From: Flavobacteria bacterium RIFCSPLOWO2_12_FULL_35_11
GTDB taxonomy: Bacteria > Bacteroidota > Bacteroidia > Flavobacteriales > Flavobacteriaceae
DNA: 64,000 nt
Reading direction: 5' to 3'
Assembly (NCBI GenBank): GCA_001800975.1
Contig: MGWK01000007.1
Location: 62,001 to 126,000 of the forward strand
Shown here: piece after piece, positions 27,729 to 35,563 of the stretch
Layout of the letters: each line of letters begins with the position of its first letter
Position numbering within the stretch: position 1 is the stretch's first letter
Position numbers and translations under genes: made by a program
The notes under the pieces: generated by a model
Told to the model about the DNA's origin: nothing
Databases searched by the model: none
The model's input: only the letters and a program-made list of their open reading frames with translations

Positions 27729-27903
27729 ATATATTTAGATTTTTAATTAACTATTTCGAAAGTATAAAGAATCATACTTTAAATATTTAATTTGAGATAG
27801 ATGAACTATAAAAGCATCTATTTAACGAATTTAAACCATAATGAGTAATACTCCATAGTTTGTTAGTTAAAAAGAGGCGTTATTTAGTATTTGGTCTATT
27901 AAA

Positions 27904-28998
27904 ATGAGTAGAATGAAATTAAATTTGCAAATTGCGGTAATGAATATAACGTATATAAATAAATTCAAATTTATAGCACGACACTTTATTTTTTGGGTTG
28001 GTGTTTGGTTTTTCTTTGTTTATTTTTTTAGTTACAGTTCAAATAATGTTGTTTATAGAAATTGGTTTTCTACTCTTTTAATGCCAATAACGATGTTAAC
28101 TACCTATTTTGTTGTTTATTTTTTAATTCCTAAATATTTGCTAACTAAGAAGTACAACTTTTTTATTCTTTACAGTTTTTATGCCTTCATTATTTCAGCG
28201 GATTTAATAGGTTTGGTGATAGTCTTTTATTTTTTATTCTTATCAAATTTAAATATTACTGAAATGCCTTTTATGAGCAAGAAATTTGTGTTTGTTTTAA
28301 TTGTAGTTTATCTAGTAGTTGGTTTGGTGAGTTTTGTAAGCTTATTAAATCATAATTTTAAAACAATTTCAAAGAACAAAGAGTTACAAAACAAAATTTT
28401 AGAAACGCAATTGCAGATTAAAAATCAGGAATTGCAGTATTTAAAAAAGCAAATCCACCCACATTTTTTATTCAATACCTTAAACACAATTTATGGATTT
28501 GCGTTGAAGCAATCGAAAGATACACCTGAAATAATTTTAAAGCTTTCGAATTTATTGGACTATATTTTGTACCAGGTTAACAAGCCTAAAGTTAGTTTAA
28601 AAGAGGAAGTTTTACATATTAAAGAATATATTGAATTAGAGAAAATACGGTTTCAGGATACGTTGAAAGTGTCATTTAATTCTGACGATATTTTTGATGA
28701 AATTCAAGTGGCGCCCATGTTGTTGATTCCTTTTGTGGAAAATGCTTTTAAGCACGGAAGTTTAATTGATGGGTTTTTAACCGTTGAAATTACAATTTCA
28801 TTAAATGATAATGAGTTTGGGTTTTTTATTAAAAATACCGTTTTAGAAAATGATGAAAATCGAAATATAGAAGGAATCGGACTCGAAAACATAAAAAAAA
28901 GACTAAGTTTATTGTACAAAAATAACCATCAATTGCAAATTGAAAATCGTGCTAATTGGTTTATGATAAATTTAAAAATCACTAATTTAACTGCCTGA
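27904..28998 (+). CDS. LytS-type sensor histidine kinase
   Basis: Membrane sensor kinase of the His_kinase (PF06580) class. Four helices span about residues 26-45, 55-76, 85-113 and 127-148, with almost no extracellular domain. A coiled linker (residues 155-180) leads to the H-box KKQIHPHFLFNTLN with the phospho-acceptor at H187 and then an HATPase region with FVENAFKHG. The start is uncertain: ATG at 27904, or ATG at 27940 (residue 13), which follows a TAAATTTG box at 27920-27927. The response regulator starts two bases after its stop. Confidence 0.88.
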   Translation: MSRMKLNLQIAVMNITYINKFKFIARHFIFWVGVWFFFVYFFSYSSNNVVYRNWFSTLLMPITMLTTYFVVYFLIPKYLLTKKYNFFILYSFYAFIISADLIGLVIVFYFLFLSNLNITEMPFMSKKFVFVLIVVYLVVGLVSFVSLLNHNFKTISKNKELQNKILETQLQIKNQELQYLKKQIHPHFLFNTLNTIYGFALKQSKDTPEIILKLSNLLDYILYQVNKPKVSLKEEVLHIKEYIELEKIRFQDTLKVSFNSDDIFDEIQVAPMLLIPFVENAFKHGSLIDGFLTVEITISLNDNEFGFFIKNTVLENDENRNIEGIGLENIKKRLSLLYKNNHQLQIENRANWFMINLKITNLTA

Positions 28999-29000
28999 AA

Positions 29001-29717
29001 ATGACTGAGATTATTCAATCCATAATTGTTGATGATGAACCAATTGCACGCGAAATATTGGAGAATCATTTACATAAAATAGCTAAAATTAATGTAGTTG
29101 CAACTTGTAAAAATGCCATTGAAGCGTTTAATGAAATCAATTCCAAAAAAGTAGACTTAATTTTTTTGGATATTAATATGCCAGAAATTTCAGGGTTGTC
29201 ATTTGCGAAAACCATCAATAAAAATATCAAAGTAATTTTTACTACTGCTTACAGGGAATATGCTGTTGACGGATTTGATTTGCAAGCCGTAGATTATCTT
29301 TTAAAACCGATATCGTTTGAGCGATTATTACAATCCGTAAATAAATATTTGGGTGAAAATTGCCCACTAATTATTGAAGCAGCCAAAGAAATTATTCAAG
29401 AAACAAATGACTTTATTTTTGTGCGTTCAGATCGAAAAATGCTAAAAATTAATTTCTCTGACATCAATTATATTGAGAGTTTTAGTGATTACATAAAAAT
29501 TTACATCGAAAATTCTGTCGTAATAACAAGAGAGACTATTACCAGTATTGAAGCTAAACTCCCAAAAAATGATTTCATCAGAATTCACCGTTCATTTATT
29601 GTTTCTATAGATAAAATTAACTCATTCACCAATGAATTTGTTGAAGTGAACAAAAAAGCAATCACAATCAGCAGAAGTTACAAAAAAGATGTGCTTTCAA
29701 GATTGGAAAATGTTTAG
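29001..29717 (+). CDS. LytTR-family response regulator
   Basis: Receiver domain (residues 5-118) with acidic pocket D11/D12 and phospho-acceptor D57 in DLIFLDINMPE, then a LytTR DNA-binding domain from about 137 (FIFVRSDRKMLKINFSDI, FIRIHRSFIVSIDKI). The 238-residue length is normal. It is paired with the LytS-type kinase upstream, and the divergent esterase/ExbB operon 200 bases away is a natural candidate target. LytTR sites are usually direct repeats; none is obvious in 27729-27903. Confidence 0.92.
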   Translation: MTEIIQSIIVDDEPIAREILENHLHKIAKINVVATCKNAIEAFNEINSKKVDLIFLDINMPEISGLSFAKTINKNIKVIFTTAYREYAVDGFDLQAVDYLLKPISFERLLQSVNKYLGENCPLIIEAAKEIIQETNDFIFVRSDRKMLKINFSDINYIESFSDYIKIYIENSVVITRETITSIEAKLPKNDFIRIHRSFIVSIDKINSFTNEFVEVNKKAITISRSYKKDVLSRLENV

Positions 29718-29727
29718 TTAAATCAAT

Positions 29728-29735
29728 TATCTTTG
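29728..29735 (+). promoter_or_regulatory. candidate promoter of the diphosphomevalonate decarboxylase operon
   Basis: TATCTTTG is an exact -7 match. A TTG at 29703-29705, inside the end of the response regulator gene, lies 22 bases upstream. The TTG start codon at 29750 is only 14 bases after the box, so the leader would be very short. Confidence 0.45.
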
Positions 29736-29749
29736 ACAAAATTTTTGTT

Positions 29750-30847
29750 TTGACTGAAACCGATTTTATTTTAAAAGATTTTTCATTAGAAAATATAACC
29801 AACGGAAGCATCACTTGGAAAACGCCAAGCAATATTGCCTTGGTAAAATATTGGGGAAAGCAAGAGCCTCAAATCCCCGAAAACGCTTCCATCAGTTTTA
29901 CGTTGGATACCTGTTTTACATTGACAACGTTGGAGTATAGGAAACTGAACGCTGAGCGGAGCCACAATTTTGAAATTTATTTTGAAGGCGGAAAAAAGGA
30001 AGATTTCAAACCAAAAATCGTTACTTTTTTCAAAAGAATTGAACAATATGTTCCGTTTTTGACGGAATTTGAATTTGTGATAAAATCAGAAAATTCTTTT
30101 CCGCACAGCAGTGGTATTGCCTCATCCGCAAGCGGAATGGGCGCTTTGGCCTTGTGTGTGATGAGTTTAGAAAAAGCAATAAATCCAACAATGACCAATG
30201 AATATTTCAATAAAAAAGTTTCTTTTTTGGCGCGATTGGGTTCTGGAAGTGCCTGCAGAAGTATTGAAGGTCCGCTGATTGTTTGGGGAAATCACCCTGA
30301 AATTGAAGGAAGTTCCGATTTATTTGGCGTAAAATTTCCTTATAAAATTCACGACAATTTTAAAAATTACCAAGACACCATTTTATTGGTTGACGAAGGC
30401 GAAAAACAGGTTTCGAGCACAGTTGGCCATCAATTGATGTACAACCATCCGTTTGCAAAACAACGTTTTCAACAAGCGAACAGCAATATTTCAAAGATTT
30501 CAAAAGTGCTTCAAAGCGGAGATTTACCGGCTTTTATTGCCATTGTGGAAAGTGAAGCCTTGAGTTTGCACGCGATGATGATGACCAGCAATCCGTATTT
30601 TATCCTGATGAAACCAAACACATTAAAAATAATCAATGAAATTTGGGATTTTAGAGTGCAAACGAATTCAAATATTTGTTTCACGCTGGATGCCGGCGCC
30701 AATGTTCATGTGTTGTTCCCGGAGAAGGAAAAAGAAACTGTTAACAATTTCATAAAAAGCAACTTAATTCAATTTTGTCAAGAAAATCATTATATTTGCG
30801 ACAGCATTGGAAACGGCGCAATTTCAATTTTTAATTCAGCAGAATGA
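29750..30847 (+). CDS. mvaD: diphosphomevalonate decarboxylase
   Basis: ATP-dependent decarboxylation of mevalonate 5-diphosphate to isopentenyl diphosphate, the last mevalonate pathway step. Motifs: PSNIALVKYWGK (residues 27-38), the ATP loop PHSSGIASSASGMGALAL, and GSGSACRSIEGPLIVWG carrying the catalytic region. The start is TTG at 29750; no ATG precedes the conserved N-terminus, and TETDFILKDFS fits homologues by memory. Its stop overlaps the mevalonate kinase ATG (ATGA). Confidence 0.92.
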   Translation: MTETDFILKDFSLENITNGSITWKTPSNIALVKYWGKQEPQIPENASISFTLDTCFTLTTLEYRKLNAERSHNFEIYFEGGKKEDFKPKIVTFFKRIEQYVPFLTEFEFVIKSENSFPHSSGIASSASGMGALALCVMSLEKAINPTMTNEYFNKKVSFLARLGSGSACRSIEGPLIVWGNHPEIEGSSDLFGVKFPYKIHDNFKNYQDTILLVDEGEKQVSSTVGHQLMYNHPFAKQRFQQANSNISKISKVLQSGDLPAFIAIVESEALSLHAMMMTSNPYFILMKPNTLKIINEIWDFRVQTNSNICFTLDAGANVHVLFPEKEKETVNNFIKSNLIQFCQENHYICDSIGNGAISIFNSAE

Positions 30848-31773
30848 AAGGACCACTTTTTTACGCAAAAATTTTACTTTTTGGAGAATACGGAATTATT
30901 AAAGATTCCAAAGGTTTGGCCATACCTTATAATGTATATCAAGGCGCTTTAAAAAAATCTAAAGTTTTATCGGAAGCCGCGAAAAAATCAAATGGCAACT
31001 TAAAGAAGTTTTATGGGTATTTGTCGAAGTTGGAAACCCAGGATTTGGTAAGTTTCCGATTGGATGAATTAAAAGCTGATATTGAAAGCGGGATGTATTT
31101 CGACTCAAGTATTCCGCAAGGATACGGCGTAGGAAGTTCGGGTGCATTGGTGGCTTCGATTTACGACAAATATGCCAACGATAAAATTACCGTTTTAGAT
31201 AATTTAACCAGAGAAAAATTATTGAAGCTGAAAAGCATTTTTTCATTGATGGAATCGTTTTTTCACGGTAAAAGTTCAGGATTGGATCCTTTAAACTCTT
31301 ATTTGAGCATTCCAATTTTAATCAATTCCAAAGACAATTTAGAAGCCACCGGAATTCCATCCCAAAGAGAAGGAAAAGGAGCTGTGTTTTTATTGGATTC
31401 AGAAATGATTGGCGAAACCGCACCTATGATTACCATTTTCATGAATAAAATGAAGAATGAAGGGTTCAGAAAAATGTTAAATGAAGATTTTGCAAAACAT
31501 ACCGATGCCTGTATTGAAGATTTTTTGAACGGAAATGTGAAATCATTATTTGGAAACGTAAAACTGCTTTCAAAAGTTGTTTTGGACAATTTTAAACCTA
31601 TGATTCCTAAAGCATTTCATAAAATATGGAAAAATGGTATTGAGTCAAATGCGTATTATTTAAAATTATGCGGCTCCGGTGGAGGCGGTTATATATTAGG
31701 ATTTACAGAAGATTACGACCATGCTAAAATCCTTCTAAAAGATTATAAACTGGAATTGGTTTATAGATTTTAA
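30844..31773 (+). CDS. mvaK1: mevalonate kinase
   Basis: GHMP kinase that phosphorylates mevalonate. Motifs: AKILLFGEYGIIKDSKGLAI at the N-terminus, the ATP loop IPQGYGVGSSGALVAS near residues 90-107, SFFHGKSSGLDPLNSYLS with the substrate-binding Asp region, and the glycine-rich motif 3 LKLCGSGGGGYILGF near the C-terminus. The 309-residue length is normal. Four-base overlap with mvaD indicates coupled translation. Confidence 0.9.
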   Translation: MKGPLFYAKILLFGEYGIIKDSKGLAIPYNVYQGALKKSKVLSEAAKKSNGNLKKFYGYLSKLETQDLVSFRLDELKADIESGMYFDSSIPQGYGVGSSGALVASIYDKYANDKITVLDNLTREKLLKLKSIFSLMESFFHGKSSGLDPLNSYLSIPILINSKDNLEATGIPSQREGKGAVFLLDSEMIGETAPMITIFMNKMKNEGFRKMLNEDFAKHTDACIEDFLNGNVKSLFGNVKLLSKVVLDNFKPMIPKAFHKIWKNGIESNAYYLKLCGSGGGGYILGFTEDYDHAKILLKDYKLELVYRF

Positions 31774-31839
31774 CAAAATAATCACAAAAAAATAAAGTTT
31801 AATAAATAGTTTTATTGTTGAATTTTATTTCGTCTCGGA

Positions 31840-32775
31840 ATGGATTTACTTGAAATAGCAAAAAAGAACAGCAAAAAAAACGCACCGCTTTACATTAAAT
31901 TGCTGAGTTTGTTTTCGGTTGTCAGGGGTTACAACATTGCGCTTATTGTGATTGCCCAATACCTCGCATCCATATTTATCTTTTCTCCCGAAAAAACATT
32001 GAGACACGTATTGCTCGACATCAACCTTTATTTTATTGTGCTGTCAACCATTTGTGTCATTGCTTCAGGCTATATCATCAATAATTTTTACGATTTTGAA
32101 GCGGATAAAATTAACAGGCCCGTAAAAGCAACTATAGATTCCATTGTTACGCAAAAAACAAAATTGCAGCTCTACTTTGTGTTAAATTTTTTGGGCGTGC
32201 TTATTGCATTTTTGGTTTCGTGGAGAGCGGCATTATTTTTTTCGGTGTATATTTTTTTAATTTGGTTTTATTCGCATAAACTTAAAAAATATCCTTTGAC
32301 CGGCTTTTTTTCTGGTGCAATTTTAGCCATTTTACCCTTTTTTGCCGTTTTTGTTTATTATAAAAACTTTTCGGAAATTATTTTTACACACGCCGCTTTT
32401 CTGTTTTTTATCTTATTAATTCGAGAATTAATCAAAGATTTGGAAGGAATAAAGGGCGATTTTATCCATAATTACCAAACAATAGCCGTAAAATATGGCG
32501 AACATTTCACTAAAATTCTCATCACCATTTTGGTGTTTTTAACATTAAATCCAATCTATTTTTTGTTGAAATACCCTGAAATTGGCGGGATGAAATACTA
32601 TTTTTATGTAAGTGGGGTGGTTTTGTTCTTATTTGTGCTTTTTTTATGGTTCAGCAAAAGCAAAAACAATTATACCTTGCTGCATTTTGTATTGAAATTG
32701 ATGCTTCTTGCAGGCGTATTTAGTTTGGCATTAATAGACTACTCGGTCATCATCAATAAAATTCTTTTAAAATAA
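31840..32775 (+). CDS. UbiA-family prenyltransferase, geranylgeranylglycerol-phosphate geranylgeranyltransferase type
   Basis: Polytopic membrane enzyme with about eight helices. The two Asp-rich motifs are NNFYDFEADKINRP (residues 84-97) and the DLEGIKGD segment near 205. Bacteroidetes members of this branch are usually annotated as the archaeal-like digeranylgeranylglyceryl phosphate synthase, acting on prenylated glycerol phosphate. The position 66 bases after mevalonate kinase, in a pathway that supplies prenyl diphosphates, fits. A quinone-pathway prenyltransferase is the alternative, and sequence reading alone does not separate the two. Confidence 0.82.
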   Translation: MDLLEIAKKNSKKNAPLYIKLLSLFSVVRGYNIALIVIAQYLASIFIFSPEKTLRHVLLDINLYFIVLSTICVIASGYIINNFYDFEADKINRPVKATIDSIVTQKTKLQLYFVLNFLGVLIAFLVSWRAALFFSVYIFLIWFYSHKLKKYPLTGFFSGAILAILPFFAVFVYYKNFSEIIFTHAAFLFFILLIRELIKDLEGIKGDFIHNYQTIAVKYGEHFTKILITILVFLTLNPIYFLLKYPEIGGMKYYFYVSGVVLFLFVLFLWFSKSKNNYTLLHFVLKLMLLAGVFSLALIDYSVIINKILLK

Positions 32776-32809
32776 AAACTATAATCTTCATAATTAGAAG
32801 AATATAAAT

Positions 32810-32817
32810 TATTTTTG
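32810..32817 (+). promoter_or_regulatory. candidate -7 box of the pseudouridine synthase gene
   Basis: TATTTTTG, an exact consensus match, 16 bases before the start codon. No convincing -33 element is visible. Confidence 0.35.
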
Positions 32818-32833
32818 CCAAAAATTAAAAAAA

Positions 32834-33835
32834 ATGAATTCAAGTAAAAACTCGTCGGGAGGACGACACCAAGGTAAAAAAAAGCCTCAAACCAACACTG
32901 ATAAAAAGTTTGAACCTAAAAAGTTTGACGCCAAAAAGAAACCTCAAACCACTACAGATAAAAAATCTGAACCTAAAAAGTTCGATGCCAATAAGAAACC
33001 TTCGGGCAATTTCAGGGATAAACCGGCTTTTAGAAGAGAAAGTCCATTTTCTAAAAAAGCAAGACCAATTTCAGGAGAAGAAAGACCTACACCAAAACCA
33101 AAACAAGTTAAACAAGAAGATGGAGTTGAAGGCATCCGTTTAAATAAATACATTTCAAATTCTGGCATTTGTTCAAGAAGGGAAGCAGATGTTTATATTA
33201 AAGCAGGAAGCGCCACCGTGAATGGAAAACTGGTGACTGAAATGGGCCACATAGTGACGTTGGGCGATGAAGTTCGGTTTGACGGTTCTTTAATAAATCA
33301 GGAGCAAAAAAGATATGTGTTGCTGAACAAGCCAAAGAATTACATCACCACAATGGAAGATGATCGTGGACGAAAAACGGTGATGGAATTAATTGCAAGC
33401 GCCTCAAAAGAACGTATTTATCCTGTGGGACGATTGGACAGAAACACCACCGGACTGCTTCTTTTTACGAATGACGGCGAAATGGCGAAAAAACTGACAC
33501 ATCCAAAGAGCAATATTCAAAAAATATACCACGCAACGTTGGATAAAAAACTGGCGAACAGCGATCTAATCAAAATTTCTGAAGGTTTTATGTTAGATGA
33601 AAAACGCGTTATCGTTGATGACATTTCCTATGTTGTGAATCAGCCAAAAACGGAAGTTGGCGTTAAAATACATTCAGGAAGAAACCGAATTGTGCGCAGA
33701 ATATTTGAACACTTTGATTACAGCGTCGTAAAACTAGACCGCGTAATTTTTGCGGGACTCACAAAAAAAGATTTGCCCCGCGGCCATTATAGGCATTTAA
33801 CCGAAATGGAAATAAATACCTTAATGATGCTTTAA
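32834..33835 (+). CDS. RluB/RsuA-family pseudouridine synthase with a basic N-terminal tail
   Basis: Isomerises a uridine in rRNA. Residues 1-95 are a low-complexity Lys/Pro-rich extension containing a tandem 19-residue repeat (residues 16-34 and 35-53, encoded at 32879-32992). An S4 RNA-binding domain follows (about 100-150, IRLNKYISNSGICSRREAD). The catalytic aspartate is D202 in YPVGRLDRNTTGLLL. The C-terminal motif SGRNRIVRRIFEHF is typical of the RsuA/RluB group. The tail probably aids binding to RNA and is common in Bacteroidetes homologues. Confidence 0.9.
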   Translation: MNSSKNSSGGRHQGKKKPQTNTDKKFEPKKFDAKKKPQTTTDKKSEPKKFDANKKPSGNFRDKPAFRRESPFSKKARPISGEERPTPKPKQVKQEDGVEGIRLNKYISNSGICSRREADVYIKAGSATVNGKLVTEMGHIVTLGDEVRFDGSLINQEQKRYVLLNKPKNYITTMEDDRGRKTVMELIASASKERIYPVGRLDRNTTGLLLFTNDGEMAKKLTHPKSNIQKIYHATLDKKLANSDLIKISEGFMLDEKRVIVDDISYVVNQPKTEVGVKIHSGRNRIVRRIFEHFDYSVVKLDRVIFAGLTKKDLPRGHYRHLTEMEINTLMML

Positions 33836-33846
33836 ACTGCAAAAAA

Positions 33847-33880
33847 CAAAAACCAAGAACGCTCTTGGTTTTTGTTTTTT
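33847..33880 (+). terminator. rho-independent terminator of the pseudouridine synthase gene
   Basis: A 12-bp perfect stem, CAAAAACCAAGA (33847-33858) with TCTTGGTTTTTG (33863-33874), loop ACGC, followed by six T residues. Confidence 0.9.
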
Positions 33881-33933
33881 AAAGATTTCTTTTCAATATT
33901 GAGTTAAATAATTTTTTCGTACTATTATTTTTT

Positions 33934-33941
33934 TATATTTG
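33934..33941 (+). promoter_or_regulatory. candidate -7 box of the acidic-tail protein gene
   Basis: TATATTTG, exact consensus, 66 bases before the ATG at 34008; the -33 element is not clear. Confidence 0.3.
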
Positions 33942-34007
33942 GCATTATCGAAAGAAGTAATTAAATACTATTTTATTTTTTTAAGTCTAAAATATAACTA
34001 ATTTGTT

Positions 34008-34427
34008 ATGAAGAGAATAATCGTAGATTATAAAAAGCTGACCTCAGAAATTCTTAATTTATTGGTTGAGAAATTTCCGGACGGCTACGGCATTAGGGAC
34101 ATAATTAGGTTTACCAACCATAAAGGACATTATGTTGAAGCTGTTGAAGTAGCAACAGAAGATACGATTTACTTAGTTAAAATTAGTGATGAGTTGGTGG
34201 ATAGTATGGAAAATTTTTATGAAGAAGAGGAGGAAGAAGACATCATAGAAAGAGATTTAGAAATTGATCTTGATTTAAATTTAAAAGTGCCAATTGATGA
34301 AGGTGGTGATTTAGACAATGATGATAATGACGATTTGGATAATGATGAGAATTTTGATTTAGACAATGATGATGAAGATAATGATGATTACAATGATGAG
34401 GATATTGATGATGAAGATGATAAATAA
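34008..34427 (+). CDS. small protein with a strongly acidic Asp/Asn-rich tail
   Basis: A 139-residue protein. Residues 1-70 are folded-looking (KRIIVDYKKLTSEILNLLVE, FPDGYGIRDIIRF, DTIYLVKISDELVDSM). From about residue 71 the sequence is an Asp/Glu/Asn-rich tail with degenerate repeats of the type DLDNDDN to the C-terminus. Homologues I recall in this group are sometimes labelled DNA primase, for which I see no basis. The tail suggests an intrinsically disordered, DNA-mimic-like or cation-binding region. It has its own promoter-like box and is monocistronic. Confidence 0.7.
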   Translation: MKRIIVDYKKLTSEILNLLVEKFPDGYGIRDIIRFTNHKGHYVEAVEVATEDTIYLVKISDELVDSMENFYEEEEEEDIIERDLEIDLDLNLKVPIDEGGDLDNDDNDDLDNDENFDLDNDDEDNDDYNDEDIDDEDDK

Positions 34428-34620
34428 AGATTACCAGTTTTTAAAATGAATTTTTACGGCTATTAGCTACATCAAGTAAACTTCTGTTTTGTTGTTAAGC
34501 CCTTTTCTGACCAACAATTTCCCAAACATACCCAACAGCTCGAATTTGTGTTTCGTTTCTTTTAAACGGACGAACTGACTGTATTTAAGATTAAACGCAC
34601 TTAAAAAAGCTTATAAAGAA

Positions 34621-34656
34621 AAAACCCTTAAAAATCTTTTGATTTTCAAGGGTTTT
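34621..34656 (-). terminator. terminator downstream of tRNA-Phe
   Basis: On the minus strand a 16-bp stem with one mismatch: AAAACCCTTGAAAATC (plus 34641-34656) pairs with plus 34621-34636 around a four-base loop, then a T-rich run. The neighbouring gap 34428-34620 holds no gene, only a short minus-strand protein-like remnant at 34495-34584. Confidence 0.8.
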
Positions 34657-34668
34657 AATCTTCTTGTG

Positions 34669-34741
34669 TGGTGCCTCCAGGAATCGAACCAGGGACACAA
34701 GGATTTTCAGTCCTTTGCTCTACCAACTGAGCTAAGGCACC
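34669..34741 (-). tRNA. tRNA-Phe (anticodon GAA)
   Basis: 73 bases fold as a standard cloverleaf: acceptor GGTGCCT/AGGCACC with discriminator A, D arm GCTC...GAGC, anticodon stem AAGGA/TCCTT with loop CTGAAAA (anticodon GAA), and T arm CCTGG-TTCGATT-CCAGG. The CCA end is not encoded. A terminator hairpin follows on the same strand. Confidence 0.97.
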
Positions 34742-34810
34742 ATCGCTTTAGCGGATGCAAATATAAATTTATTTTTTAGACATATCAAAACAATTTAAAA
34801 AAATCTGTTG

Positions 34811-34818
34811 TATTTTTG
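34811..34818 (+). promoter_or_regulatory. candidate -7 box of coaX
   Basis: TATTTTTG, exact consensus, 19 bases before the coaX ATG; -33 element unclear. Confidence 0.4.
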
Positions 34819-34837
34819 AACTCTTTAATAAATAAGA

Positions 34838-35560
34838 ATGAACTTAATTATAGATGTAGGCAATACCAGAATTAAAACTGCTGTTTTTGATGACAGCAAA
34901 ATGATTCATAATGAAAGCCTTACCAATGATTCATTTGTTTCTGAAGCAAAAAAGATTATCAAAAAATACAAATGTACTAGCGCAATTATTTCTTCAGTTG
35001 GTTCCGTAAATAAATCTCAAATAGATGAATTGCGTGCAGAAATTAGCTTAATTGAACTAGATTACAACACAAAAGTTCCGTTTGTGAACAAATATGCCAC
35101 GCCAAAAACCTTAGGCGTCGACAGAATTGCATTGGTTTCGTCGGCAATTTCAAAATACCCGAACAAAAATGTTTTAATAATTGATGCAGGAACCTGCATC
35201 ACTTACGATTTTGTGAATAACGAAGGAAATTATTATGGTGGCGCAATTTCACCGGGATTACAAATGCGTTACAAAGCATTAAATGTTTTTACTGAAAAAT
35301 TACCGTTGTTAGAGCCTTCAGAAAAATTTGAATTGCTTGGAAATTCAACCGAAACAAGCATTCATTCTGGCATCATTAATGGGGTTATAAATGAAATTGA
35401 TGGGATTATTAAACAATATAGAAAAAAAAATACCGATTTAACAGTTGTTTTAACAGGTGGAGACGTAAATTTCTTGTCAAATAGATTAAAAAATGGCATA
35501 TTTGCCAATCCTAATTTTTTGTTAGAAGGATTGAACACAATTTTGACTTATAATATATAA
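34838..35560 (+). CDS. coaX: type III pantothenate kinase
   Basis: Phosphorylates pantothenate as the first step of coenzyme A synthesis; ASKHA fold. Motifs: LIIDVGNTRIKTAVF (phosphate-binding loop, residues 3-17), GVDRIALVSSA, VLIIDAGTCITYDFV with the catalytic Asp, and GGAISPGLQMRYKAL. The 240-residue length is normal. It heads a run with an outer-membrane protein (three-base gap), a TPR protein, lptC, a CNNM protein and a PpiD-like protein, an arrangement linking CoA to envelope biogenesis only by position. Confidence 0.95.
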   Translation: MNLIIDVGNTRIKTAVFDDSKMIHNESLTNDSFVSEAKKIIKKYKCTSAIISSVGSVNKSQIDELRAEISLIELDYNTKVPFVNKYATPKTLGVDRIALVSSAISKYPNKNVLIIDAGTCITYDFVNNEGNYYGGAISPGLQMRYKALNVFTEKLPLLEPSEKFELLGNSTETSIHSGIINGVINEIDGIIKQYRKKNTDLTVVLTGGDVNFLSNRLKNGIFANPNFLLEGLNTILTYNI

Positions 35561-35563
35561 TAA

